Below are positions 1 to 6,177 of a stretch of DNA of 13,714 bases, piece by piece. The stretch spans positions 1-13,714 of the forward strand of contig VBCT01000049.1 of assembly GCA_005882235.1 (NCBI GenBank). The letters are read 5' to 3'. The notes under the pieces are model-generated. The model was not told where the DNA came from. It saw only the letters and a program-made list of their open reading frames with translations, and did not search any database. This stretch comes from Betaproteobacteria bacterium. GTDB taxonomy: Bacteria; Pseudomonadota; Gammaproteobacteria; Burkholderiales; SG8-39. Made by a program: the position numbers and the translations under genes. Positions within the stretch are counted from its first letter, which is position 1; the number at the start of each line of letters is the position of its first letter.

Positions 1-45
1 CGCGGCGAGAATGACGGAGCGCTCGATCCAGATCCACTTCCTCAC
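1..45 (-). CDS. Doc/Fic-type toxin, N-terminal fragment cut by window edge
   Basis: Only the first 15 codons are inside the window, reading MRKWIWIERSVILAA from a GTG at 45. The GTG overlaps the TGA stop of the antitoxin gene (GTGA), so the two genes are translationally coupled. The short W-rich beginning followed by a V-[VI]-L-A stretch resembles the start of death-on-curing (Doc) toxins, which AMPylate or phosphorylate targets such as EF-Tu. The HPFx(D/N)xN active-site motif would lie outside the window. The family call rests on this short N-terminus and on the upstream AbrB-type antitoxin, so it is inference. A PIN or MazF toxin is the main alternative. Confidence 0.55.
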   Translation of the reverse strand, partial: MRKWIWIERSVILAA

Positions 46-266
46 TTCGCCAGCTCGCGCAGCACGGCGCGGCGCTTCTTGGCGATGCGCCGCACGTGTT
101 TCATCTGCGCCGCGAAACGGGGATCGTGAGGCGTAAGCCGAAGGCCGTCGGGCGTGTCGGTCACGTGCAGCGTGTCGCCCTTGTCGACCTTCAGGCGCGC
201 GAGCATGTCCTTCGGCAGGATCACGCCGACGGAGTTGCCGATTCGCGTAAGCTTGAGGGCGGCCAT
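42..266 (-). CDS. AbrB/MazE-type antitoxin
   Basis: This is a 74-residue protein with a SpoVT/AbrB swapped-hairpin DNA-binding domain at about residues 3-48. The hallmark LTRIGNSVGVILPK is at residues 6-19, followed by the DxLxVxxxxDGLxLTP pattern. The basic C-terminal tail (about 49-74) is where such antitoxins usually wrap their toxin. The ATG at 266 follows an AAGG (274-277) with 7-nt spacing. The product is expected to neutralise the downstream toxin and to repress its own operon. A perfect 18-bp palindrome overlaps the promoter just upstream, which fits autoregulation. The length is typical of the family. Confidence 0.88.
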   Translation of the reverse strand: MAALKLTRIGNSVGVILPKDMLARLKVDKGDTLHVTDTPDGLRLTPHDPRFAAQMKHVRRIAKKRRAVLRELAK

Positions 267-280
267 GGCAGAGCCTTAAG

Positions 281-298
281 TTATAACGATCGTTATAA
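281..298. promoter_or_regulatory. Perfect 18-bp palindrome, probable antitoxin operator
   Basis: TTATAACGATCGTTATAA is identical to its own reverse complement. It overlaps the -10 box and predicted transcription start of the antitoxin promoter. It is strongly AT-rich within GC-rich surroundings, and a CTTAAG palindrome (275-280) lies beside it. AbrB/MazE antitoxins bind palindromes as dimers, so an autorepression operator is the natural reading. Binding itself is inferred. Confidence 0.65.
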
Positions 299-323
299 TA
301 CCGCGCGCTTTCGCCGGATTCAA
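295..323 (-). promoter_or_regulatory. Sigma70-like promoter of the toxin-antitoxin operon
   Basis: On the minus strand a -35 TTGAAT (318-323) is followed after exactly 17 nt by a -10 TATTAT (295-300). This matches the consensus at 4/6 and 5/6 positions. The predicted start near 287 gives a leader of about 20 nt before the antitoxin ATG at 266. Confidence 0.6.
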
Positions 324-465
324 GGACGGACGTAGTCCAACGCGACTGTCACGACCCGCGGCGGGCGGCTCGACCGCACACGCTCCTATCGAGCGCAGAA
401 ATTCACCCGGGCGAACTGACTGCGGAGTACCATGGCGTGATTCCAGTTCGTAAGAAAGGGAGATC

Positions 466-1674
466 ATGTCCCCCGATGTTTCCGCTTTGAATTCCTTCAA
501 GACCCTGATCGCTGCCGCGAGCCTTATCGCCCTTGCGGGCTGCGCCGCGATGAATCCGCCGGCCGCCGGAAAGCGCGAGTTGATGATCGTCGGCCTCGAC
601 GAGAAACAGAGCTGGGACGAGTCCGGAAAGGCGGTGATCGGTCCGCCCGGACGCGATTCGGTCGCGATCTTCGACGTCGGTACCGACCCTCTCGCGCCGA
701 AGACGCTCGTCGTGCTGCCGCTCGCGAACACGATCGTCGGCCCGCCCGTCAATCTCGCAATCACGCCGGACGAGAGCCTCGCGCTGGTCGCCAACTCGAT
801 GAACGTCGTCCAGGAAGGCGGGGCCTGGAAGCAGGTGCCCGACAACCGGATCTGGGTCATCGACCTCACCGTCAATCCGCCGAAGCTGATCGACACGGTC
901 GCCGCCGGCAAGCAGCCCTCGGGCATGTCGATCAACCGCGCGGGCAATCTCGCGCTGGTCGCGAATCGCGCCGACGGCTCGATCAGCGTGCTGCGCATTT
1001 CCGGGAAGAAGGTCGAGCTGATCGACACCGTGACGATCGGCGAGCAGGTCGCGCACGTCGTGTTCACACCCGACGGCAGGCGCGCCCTCGCGGCGAAGTT
1101 CCCCGGGCACAAGATCGCGTTCCTGGAGGTGAACGGCGAGAAGGTCAGCTACAACAAGCAGGATGTCCCCGCCGGCTTGTGGCCGTACAACGTCGACGTG
1201 ACGCCGGACGGCAAGCTCGCGCTGACCGCGGACAACGGCAACAGCGGCGCTGCCGACGGTCACGTGGACACGGTCAGCGTGATCGACCTCGAGGCCACTC
1301 CGCCACGCGTGATCGACAAGATCGTGGTGGGCGATGCGCCCGAGGGCTTCGCCATCAGCCCGACGGGCCGGCTCGCGGTGGCGGTGCTGCTCAGAGGAAC
1401 CAACGCCTCGAAGAGCGCCTTCTTCTACAACCGCAACGCCCTGGTCGTGGCGCTGAAGATCGACGGCAAAAAAGTGACGCGCACCAACGAAGTCGAGGTG
1501 CGCGGCCTGCCCGAAGGCGTGGTTTTCAGCGACGACGGGCGCTATATCTATGTCGGAAACTTCATCGACCAGGACATCTCGATCCTGCGCGTGGACGGCG
1601 ACCAGATCGTAAGCACCGGGAGATCGCTCCAGTTGCCCGGCCACCCGGCGTCGATGCGCGGGCGCACGCGCTGA
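466..1674 (+). CDS. Lipoprotein with YVTN-type beta-propeller
   Basis: This 402-residue protein starts with a type II signal sequence: Lys12, a hydrophobic core and the lipobox LAGC with Cys26. Ala27 at the +2 position predicts sorting to the outer membrane. The rest is a run of propeller repeats with the pattern [TS]PDGxxALVAN...xSV[IL]. They are visible around residues 99-110, 157-177, 200-221, 246-274, 298-308 and 354-376, which suits a seven-bladed YVTN/NHL-like propeller. There is a good ribosome site, GAAAGGGAG, 2 nt upstream of the ATG and reaching back to 455. No enzymatic motif is apparent, and a binding or scaffold role at the envelope is inferred. The gene stands alone, with a convergent osmC-like gene downstream. 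Confidence 0.85.
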   Translation: MSPDVSALNSFKTLIAAASLIALAGCAAMNPPAAGKRELMIVGLDEKQSWDESGKAVIGPPGRDSVAIFDVGTDPLAPKTLVVLPLANTIVGPPVNLAITPDESLALVANSMNVVQEGGAWKQVPDNRIWVIDLTVNPPKLIDTVAAGKQPSGMSINRAGNLALVANRADGSISVLRISGKKVELIDTVTIGEQVAHVVFTPDGRRALAAKFPGHKIAFLEVNGEKVSYNKQDVPAGLWPYNVDVTPDGKLALTADNGNSGAADGHVDTVSVIDLEATPPRVIDKIVVGDAPEGFAISPTGRLAVAVLLRGTNASKSAFFYNRNALVVALKIDGKKVTRTNEVEVRGLPEGVVFSDDGRYIYVGNFIDQDISILRVDGDQIVSTGRSLQLPGHPASMRGRTR

Positions 1675-1749
1675 AGCTTCGACGCCGAGGTAGCGAATAA
1701 TCCCCGGCGGTCCATGTGAAAAAGCTTGAGGTCCTGTTCGTGCGGCACA

Positions 1750-1764
1750 CCCTTTGCGAAAGGG
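1750..1764. terminator. Small hairpin between convergent genes
   Basis: CCCTTT-GCG-AAAGGG forms a 6-bp stem with a 3-nt loop. It lies in the 183-bp gap (1675-1857) between the lipoprotein gene and the convergent osmC-like gene. It has no T-tract on either side, so intrinsic termination is doubtful. I see nothing else supportable in the gap. Confidence 0.22.
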
Positions 1765-1857
1765 ACGGCAAGCGGCAGGCGCAGGGAATTCCCGTTATCT
1801 GCAAGTGAACTAACACCTGGCGCGGCTGCCTCGCGATGGCCGGTTTCCGGAAGCCAG

Positions 1858-2256
1858 TCAACGAAACGTCGTGTCGATGGTGGCGCCGGCCTTGATCGTT
1901 CTCGTCACCGGCGTCTTCTCTGCGATCTCGGCCAGGCGCGCCTTCTGCTCGGGCTGGAGCGTCGCGCTGAACGAGACGACCCGGGCGATCCGGCCCGTGT
2001 CGCCTTCGCCGTCCTTGTGCAGTTCGAGGTCCACGTGGATCGTTCCCAACTGCCAGCCTTTGCGGTCGGCATACATGCGCAAGGTGATCGCGGTGCAGGC
2101 GCCGAGGCCCGCAAGCAGCAGCTCGTACGGGGACGGTCCCGTGTCCGTTCCGCCGCGCGATGCCGGCTCGTCTGCGTTCAGCTTGTGGCGACCGGCCCGG
2201 ACGCCAGTGGCGTAGCCGGCGGCGTTGTCGATCACTGAGTGTGCGATGCGAGGCAT
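1858..2256 (-). CDS. OsmC/Ohr-family protein
   Basis: This 132-residue protein has the OsmC fold. The conserved GPSPYELLLAGLGACTAIT segment (about residues 40-58) is present with the first family cysteine, Cys54. OsmC and Ohr proteins are cytosolic thiol peroxidases that reduce organic hydroperoxides using two cysteines. Here the usual CPVHRT-like second site reads TPVTRT (residues 115-120), so the second cysteine is Thr115. This single-cysteine form may bind or modify a ligand instead of acting as a standard peroxidase. The ATG at 2256 has a strong AAGGAG (2265-2270). The gene is transcribed divergently from a DsbA-like oxidoreductase, which suggests a shared thiol or redox role. Confidence 0.88.
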   Translation of the reverse strand: MPRIAHSVIDNAAGYATGVRAGRHKLNADEPASRGGTDTGPSPYELLLAGLGACTAITLRMYADRKGWQLGTIHVDLELHKDGEGDTGRIARVVSFSATLQPEQKARLAEIAEKTPVTRTIKAGATIDTTFR

Positions 2257-2279
2257 GAGTACCTCTCCTTGACCCTGCC

Positions 2280-2285
2280 TTTATA
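2280..2285 (-). promoter_or_regulatory. Possible -10 box for the osmC-like gene
   Basis: TATAAA on the minus strand lies about 24 nt upstream of the ATG and just ahead of the ribosome site. No convincing -35 is present at 16-18 nt spacing, so only the -10 is proposed. Confidence 0.3.
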
Positions 2286-2302
2286 ACAAAATTCTCGTCG
2301 GG

Positions 2303-2331
2303 TTGGCGCCGACACGCCGCGGCGGTATCCT
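2303..2331 (+). promoter_or_regulatory. Possible promoter for the DsbA-like gene
   Basis: TTGGCG (2303-2308) and TATCCT (2326-2331) are separated by 17 nt, and each matches consensus at 4/6 positions. It sits in the 118-bp gap between the two divergent redox genes, about 45 nt ahead of the chosen ATG. Confidence 0.3.
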
Positions 2332-2374
2332 GCGAATGCAATATCATCCTGCGACTACCCGAAGGAAGACCTCG

Positions 2375-2917
2375 ATGCAACGACCCCAACCATTTACGCT
2401 CGCCGTCCCGGTCAATCACACCGATCACTTCCTGGGGCCGGCGGCGGCGAAAGTGACTGTCGTCGAATACGGGGATTTCGAGTGCCCGTCGTGCGGCCAG
2501 GCTTATCCCGCAGTGAAAATGCTGCTCAAGCGCTTCGGGGACCGCGTGCGCTTCGTGTACCGGAATTTCCCGCTCGTGGAAGTGCATCCTCACGCCGAGC
2601 TCGCGGCCGAGGCCGCCGAAGCGGCGGGCGCGCAGCACAAATTCTGGCCGATGCACGATCTGCTCTTCGAGCACCAGCTGCATCTCAAGTCCAACAACCT
2701 GAGGCAGTACGCGTTGCAGGCGGAGCTGGACCTGGATCGATACGACTACGAGATGAAGGAGCACGTTTACCTGCAGCGGGTGCACGAGCACATCGACGGC
2801 GGCGCGAAGAGCGGGGTGCGGTCCACGCCCGCTTTTTTCGTCAACGGCGCCGTGGAGGACGTGTCCTTCGGGCTTGAACGCCTGGAGAAGGCGGTCGAAG
2901 CGGCGCTGGGGAAGTAG
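2375..2917 (+). CDS. DsbA/FrnE-like thioredoxin-fold oxidoreductase, CPSC active site
   Basis: This is a 180-residue thioredoxin-fold protein. The segment VVEYGDFECPSC puts the CxxC at Cys37-Pro-Ser-Cys40, and the cis-proline loop STPAFFVNG is at residues 150-158 (Pro152). An alpha-helical insertion, typical of the DsbA-like thioredoxin_4 group, lies between them. I chose the ATG at 2375 because AAGGA (2362-2366) sits 8 nt upstream. The same frame is open to 2303, but that extension has no ribosome site and an unlikely Arg-rich N-terminus. There is no signal peptide, so the protein is probably cytoplasmic. Relatives are disulfide oxidoreductases or isomerases, and some occur fused to NhaA antiporters. 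The physiological partner is unknown. Confidence 0.87.
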   Translation: MQRPQPFTLAVPVNHTDHFLGPAAAKVTVVEYGDFECPSCGQAYPAVKMLLKRFGDRVRFVYRNFPLVEVHPHAELAAEAAEAAGAQHKFWPMHDLLFEHQLHLKSNNLRQYALQAELDLDRYDYEMKEHVYLQRVHEHIDGGAKSGVRSTPAFFVNGAVEDVSFGLERLEKAVEAALGK

Positions 2918-2923
2918 TTCCGG

Positions 2924-3736
2924 CTACAGCGTCGCCCCCGGCTGCGCGAGCGCCTTCTCGGCGAGCTGCGCAACGATCCAGTCGTAGGCGTCATCCACCG
3001 AGTCGGTGCGGTGCACGAGCTCGATGTCCGCGGCGTCGATGGTGCCGTGGCGCGCGAGCGCGTCGAAGTCGATGACTTCGCGCCAGTACTCGGTGCCGAA
3101 GAGGACGATCGGCATGGGCTTGCGCATCTTGTGCGTCTGCACCAGCGTCAAGAGCTCGAACAGCTCGTCGAGCGTCCCGTAGCCGCCCGGAAACACGATC
3201 ACCGCCTTGGCGAGGTAGCTGAACCAGAACTTGCGCATGAAGAAGTAGTGGAAGTGGAAGGCGAGCTCGCGCGTGACGTAGGGGTTGTCGAATTCTTCCG
3301 CCGGGAGGGAGATGGTGAGGCCGACGTTGAGGCCCTTCGCCTCGGCCGCGCCGCGGTTCGCGGCCTCCATGATTCCCGGGCCGCCGCCGGTGCACACGAC
3401 GAAGCGGCGCTCCACGCGGTCGAGCTCCTTCGACCACGTGGTGAGGCGGGTAGCGAGCTCGCGGGCGGCTTCGTAGTAGGCGGACATCCTGAGCGCCGTT
3501 TGCGCGCGCTCCCGGTCCTTCCCGTCCTTCGCCTTGCGCAGCATTTCCTCCGCGGTCTCGCGCGATTTGATGCGCGCCGAGCCCATGAACACGATGGTGT
3601 CGTCGACCCTGTGGTGGTCGAAGCGGCTCTTCGGTTCGAGGTACTCCGACAGGATGCGCAGGGCGCGGGCGTCCTTGCTGTTGAGAAATCCCGGATCCTG
3701 GTAGGCCTTGGTCTGGCTGCGTTTGCGTGAGCTCAT
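2924..3736 (-). CDS. LOG-family nucleotide 5'-monophosphate phosphoribohydrolase
   Basis: This 270-residue protein carries the LOG signature PGGYGTLDE (residues 183-191), the nucleotide-binding GGGPGIMEAANRGA (117-130) and the conserved Arg-Lys before the signature (R168-K169). LOG enzymes hydrolyse cytokinin ribotides or purine nucleoside monophosphates to the free base plus ribose 5-phosphate. Classical LOG proteins are about 190 residues. This one has an extra N-terminal region of about 80 residues, as in the longer bacterial group often mis-annotated as lysine decarboxylase. The ATG at 3736 has only a weak ribosome site. The gene starts 52 nt after the livF-like stop, so it may be read from the transporter operon, but a functional link is unproven. 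Confidence 0.87.
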   Translation of the reverse strand: MSSRKRSQTKAYQDPGFLNSKDARALRILSEYLEPKSRFDHHRVDDTIVFMGSARIKSRETAEEMLRKAKDGKDRERAQTALRMSAYYEAARELATRLTTWSKELDRVERRFVVCTGGGPGIMEAANRGAAEAKGLNVGLTISLPAEEFDNPYVTRELAFHFHYFFMRKFWFSYLAKAVIVFPGGYGTLDELFELLTLVQTHKMRKPMPIVLFGTEYWREVIDFDALARHGTIDAADIELVHRTDSVDDAYDWIVAQLAEKALAQPGATL

Positions 3737-3767
3737 GGGTCCATGTTACCCGGCCTCTCCTCATGGA

Positions 3768-3789
3768 GAAACAGGCGCCGGCGCGTTTC
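3768..3789. terminator. Hairpin after the livF-like gene
   Basis: GAAAC (3768-3772) pairs with GTTTC (3785-3789) around the self-complementary GCGCCGGCGC, with a 2-nt bulge. It sits between the livF-like stop and the LOG gene and has no T-tract on the minus strand. It could be a partial terminator or a stabilising stem. Confidence 0.25.
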
Positions 3790-4526
3790 TAGAAATTCAC
3801 CCCCAGCCACGACCTGACCTGCTCGTGCAGGTCGCCTTCGAAGTCCTTGCGCCTTCCCTGGGCGGTGATTTCGCCCAGGCTCAGCACGTAGATGTACTCG
3901 GACATCTGCACGACGCGGCGCACGTTGTGGTCGACCAGCAGGATGGTCATGCCCTGCGCGGTGAAGAGATCGATCCAGTGATACACCTCGGTGGCGATCT
4001 TGGGCGCGAGGCCGATGCTCGGCTCGTCGACGAGGCACAGCCGCGGGCGCAGAACGTAGGCCTTCGCGAACTCGAGCATTTTCTGCTGGCCGCCGGAGAG
4101 ATCGCCTGCCTGGGCGCGCAGCTTCTCCCGGATCGCCGGGAAGTGCACCAGCATCTCGTCGATGCGCGCCCGTACGTCCAGCGCCTGCGCGCGCGTTCGC
4201 GCCAGGTGCTCGAGCGGCAGGCGCAAGTTGTCGGCCACGCTCATGTAGGGAAACAGGCTCGACTCCTGCGGGATGTACCCGATGCCGCGATCGATGAGCC
4301 GGTGCGGGGCGATGCCGGTCACGTCGGCGCCGTCGTAACGGACGGCTCCCGCCTTCGGGCGCAAAAAACCGCAGAGGGCCTTCATCAGCGTGGACTTGCC
4401 TGCGCCGTTCAGGCCGATGAGCCCGGTGATTCGGCCCGCCTCCACGCCGAGCGTGACGTTGCGCAGGACATCGATGTCGGCGGCGTAGCCGGCGGTGACG
4501 CCGGACATTTCGAGCAGCGCGCTCAT
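3789..4526 (-). CDS. livF: Branched-chain amino-acid-type ABC transporter ATPase, LivF-like
   Basis: This 245-residue ABC ATPase has Walker A GLNGAGKST (38-46), signature LSGGQQ (143-148), Walker B LCLVDEP (163-169) and switch His200. The order and the C-terminal 'GEITAQGRRKDFEGD' style ending match LivF, one of the two cytoplasmic ATPases of HAAT-family importers. The ATG at 4526 overlaps the TGA of the livG-like gene (ATGA), indicating coupled translation. Length is normal for LivF (about 235-245). It should pair with LivG under a LivH-LivM membrane dimer, but the livH here is broken. Substrate specificity is set by the binding protein and cannot be read from this subunit. Confidence 0.93.
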   Translation of the reverse strand: MSALLEMSGVTAGYAADIDVLRNVTLGVEAGRITGLIGLNGAGKSTLMKALCGFLRPKAGAVRYDGADVTGIAPHRLIDRGIGYIPQESSLFPYMSVADNLRLPLEHLARTRAQALDVRARIDEMLVHFPAIREKLRAQAGDLSGGQQKMLEFAKAYVLRPRLCLVDEPSIGLAPKIATEVYHWIDLFTAQGMTILLVDHNVRRVVQMSEYIYVLSLGEITAQGRRKDFEGDLHEQVRSWLGVNF

Positions 4527-5245
4527 GCCGCCCCCGCACCGCCGAGATACGCCTCGATCACCGAGCGTTCGTTCAGCACCGTGCGCGTCGGGCCGTCGGC
4601 GATGACGGCGCCAGCGTTCATGCAGATCGTGCGCGGGCAGAGCTCGACGATCACCGGCATGTCGTGGCTGACGACGAGGAACGTCTGCCCGTCGGCGTGG
4701 TGCGCCCGGATGAAGCGCGCCATCGTCTCCTTCATGGCCGGGTGCACGGCGGCGAAAGGCTCGTCGAGGAGCGCAATCCTCGGCGGCGACATGAAACAGC
4801 AGCCGAACTCGAGGAGTTTTTGCTGGCCGCCTGAGAGCTGTCCGGCGTCCAGGTCGCTCACGCGCGAGAGCGCCAGCTCCTCGAGGAGGATCCCGGCGCG
4901 GGCGAGCGCCCCGGGGTGCGCGAGGCCGAGGGCGCGGCCGGCCGTCATCAGGTTGTCGAGCGCGCTCATGCGGCGGAACACGCGCGTGAGCTGGAACATC
5001 CGCTGCAGGCCACGCGCGGCGATGCGCTCTGGCCTCAGTCCCTGGATGGCCTCGTCCCCGAGCCGCACCTCGCCCGCCTCGGCCGGCTGGTGTCCGGAGA
5101 GAATGTTCAACAGGGTCGTCTTGCCCGAGCCGTTCGGTCCGATGAGGCCGACCAGCTCGCCGCGGCCGATGTCGAAGCTGACGCGGTCGACGGCGCGCAG
5201 GCCGCCGAAAGCGCGCGACACGTTGGAGACGGCGAGGCAACTCAC
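4523..5245 (-). CDS. livG: Branched-chain amino-acid-type ABC transporter ATPase, LivG-like
   Basis: This 240-residue ATPase has Walker A GPNGSGKTT (36-44), Q-loop Gln85, signature LSGGQQ (137-142), Walker B IALLDEP (157-163) and switch His194. I chose the GTG at 5245 because it overlaps the livM stop (GTGA) and gives the usual LivG start before the 'RAFGGLRAVD' segment. An in-frame GTG at 5284 would add 13 residues inside livM. The D-loop region after Walker B reads FAAVHPAMKE instead of the common AAGLNP-like sequence, which marks a divergent LivG branch. All catalytic elements are intact. It ends in an ATGA overlap with the livF-like gene. Confidence 0.92.
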   Translation of the reverse strand: MSCLAVSNVSRAFGGLRAVDRVSFDIGRGELVGLIGPNGSGKTTLLNILSGHQPAEAGEVRLGDEAIQGLRPERIAARGLQRMFQLTRVFRRMSALDNLMTAGRALGLAHPGALARAGILLEELALSRVSDLDAGQLSGGQQKLLEFGCCFMSPPRIALLDEPFAAVHPAMKETMARFIRAHHADGQTFLVVSHDMPVIVELCPRTICMNAGAVIADGPTRTVLNERSVIEAYLGGAGAA

Positions 5246-6177
5246 GCCGTGGTCTTTCTGAGTGAACGCCGCGCGAGTCCCCACAACCCTTCGCGGAAGA
5301 AGCGCGCGATCAGAATCACGAGCAGCGCGAACACGATGAGCTGGACCCCGCCCGCCTCGCGCAGCATCTCCGAGCTGACGTAGACGAGCAGCGCGCCGGC
5401 GAGCGGGCCGATGAGGCTCCCGATTCCTCCGATCACGACCATGCAGATCACGAGGCCCGTCTGCGAGAGGAGCCCGAGTTCAGGGCTCACCAGCTGGCTG
5501 AAGTGCGCGTACATCGCCCCCGCGAGGCCGCTTGCGGCGGTGCTCAGGGTGAAGGCGACGGTTTTCCAAAGCACCACGTCCACGCCGCGGCTGGCGGCGG
5601 CGACCTCGTCGTCGCGGATAGCCTGCAGGAACAATCCGGCGCGCGAGCGCAGCAGCAGGTACAGGCCTCCCTGCGCGGCGAGCAGCACCGCCACGAACGC
5701 GTAGTAGTAAGCGAGCCGGCTCTCGAACAGGCCGGGCACGTTGAGGCCCAGGTCGCCGCGGGTGAAGTCGTAGGAATTGCCGATCGCGAGCCGCATGATT
5801 TCGGCGAATGAAAGCGTGGTGAGCGCGAGATAGGGCCCGCGCAAGCGCAGCACGATGAGCCCGAGGATCGCGCCGATCGCGCCGGCTGCGAGGATGGAGG
5901 CGGGGATGCCGAGCGAGGGCGCGATTTTCCAATGGTAGGCGAGCAGCCCCGTGGTATAGGCGCCGATCATGGCGAAGCAGGCGGGCGCCATCGAGAACTG
6001 CCCGGTGTAGCCGGCAAGCAGGTTCCAGCCTGCAGCGAGCAGCGCGAAGTACATCGAGACGATGAGCACTCCGAGCCAGTAGGGATTGTCGATCGCGAGC
6101 GGCATGATCGCGAGCAGCGCGAGCAGGCCGAGGGAGAGCCGGAACTCGAGCGCCATGCGCCGCGCGGAGCTGTCCAT
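5242..6177 (-). CDS. livM: Branched-chain amino-acid-type ABC transporter permease, LivM-like
   Basis: This is a 311-residue, highly hydrophobic permease with about eight or more membrane segments. LivM markers include GYTGQFSMA near residue 57, GPYLALTTLSFAEI near residue 115, and an intact EAA-type coupling segment around LQAIRDDEVAAASRGVD (about 187-203) that would dock on the ATPases. The usual TGGxxGL element reads TRGDLGL. The start is set at the ATG at 6177, in a TGATG overlap with the end of livH and behind GAGG. A GTG at 6180 would add one residue. The C-terminus overlaps the livG GTG start. It appears intact, unlike its partner permease. Confidence 0.92.
   Translation of the reverse strand: MDSSARRMALEFRLSLGLLALLAIMPLAIDNPYWLGVLIVSMYFALLAAGWNLLAGYTGQFSMAPACFAMIGAYTTGLLAYHWKIAPSLGIPASILAAGAIGAILGLIVLRLRGPYLALTTLSFAEIMRLAIGNSYDFTRGDLGLNVPGLFESRLAYYYAFVAVLLAAQGGLYLLLRSRAGLFLQAIRDDEVAAASRGVDVVLWKTVAFTLSTAASGLAGAMYAHFSQLVSPELGLLSQTGLVICMVVIGGIGSLIGPLAGALLVYVSSEMLREAGGVQLIVFALLVILIARFFREGLWGLARRSLRKTTA

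Noticed and set aside
403..1644. 413-residue minus-strand open frame opposite the propeller lipoprotein
   Set aside because: It is a shadow of the plus-strand gene, which has a good ribosome site, lipobox and repeat structure.
2303..2374. Longer start for the DsbA-like gene
   Set aside because: There is no ribosome site, the extension is Arg/Thr-rich, and it would run through the proposed promoter. The ATG at 2375 is better.
4527..5240. Upstream extension of the livF frame
   Set aside because: The frame stays open but the extension is Arg-rich nonsense overlapping livG. The ATG at 4526 in an ATGA overlap is the clear start.
3708..5261. 517-residue plus-strand open frame opposite livF and livG
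   Set aside because: It has no domain and overlaps two intact ABC ATPase genes with all motifs.
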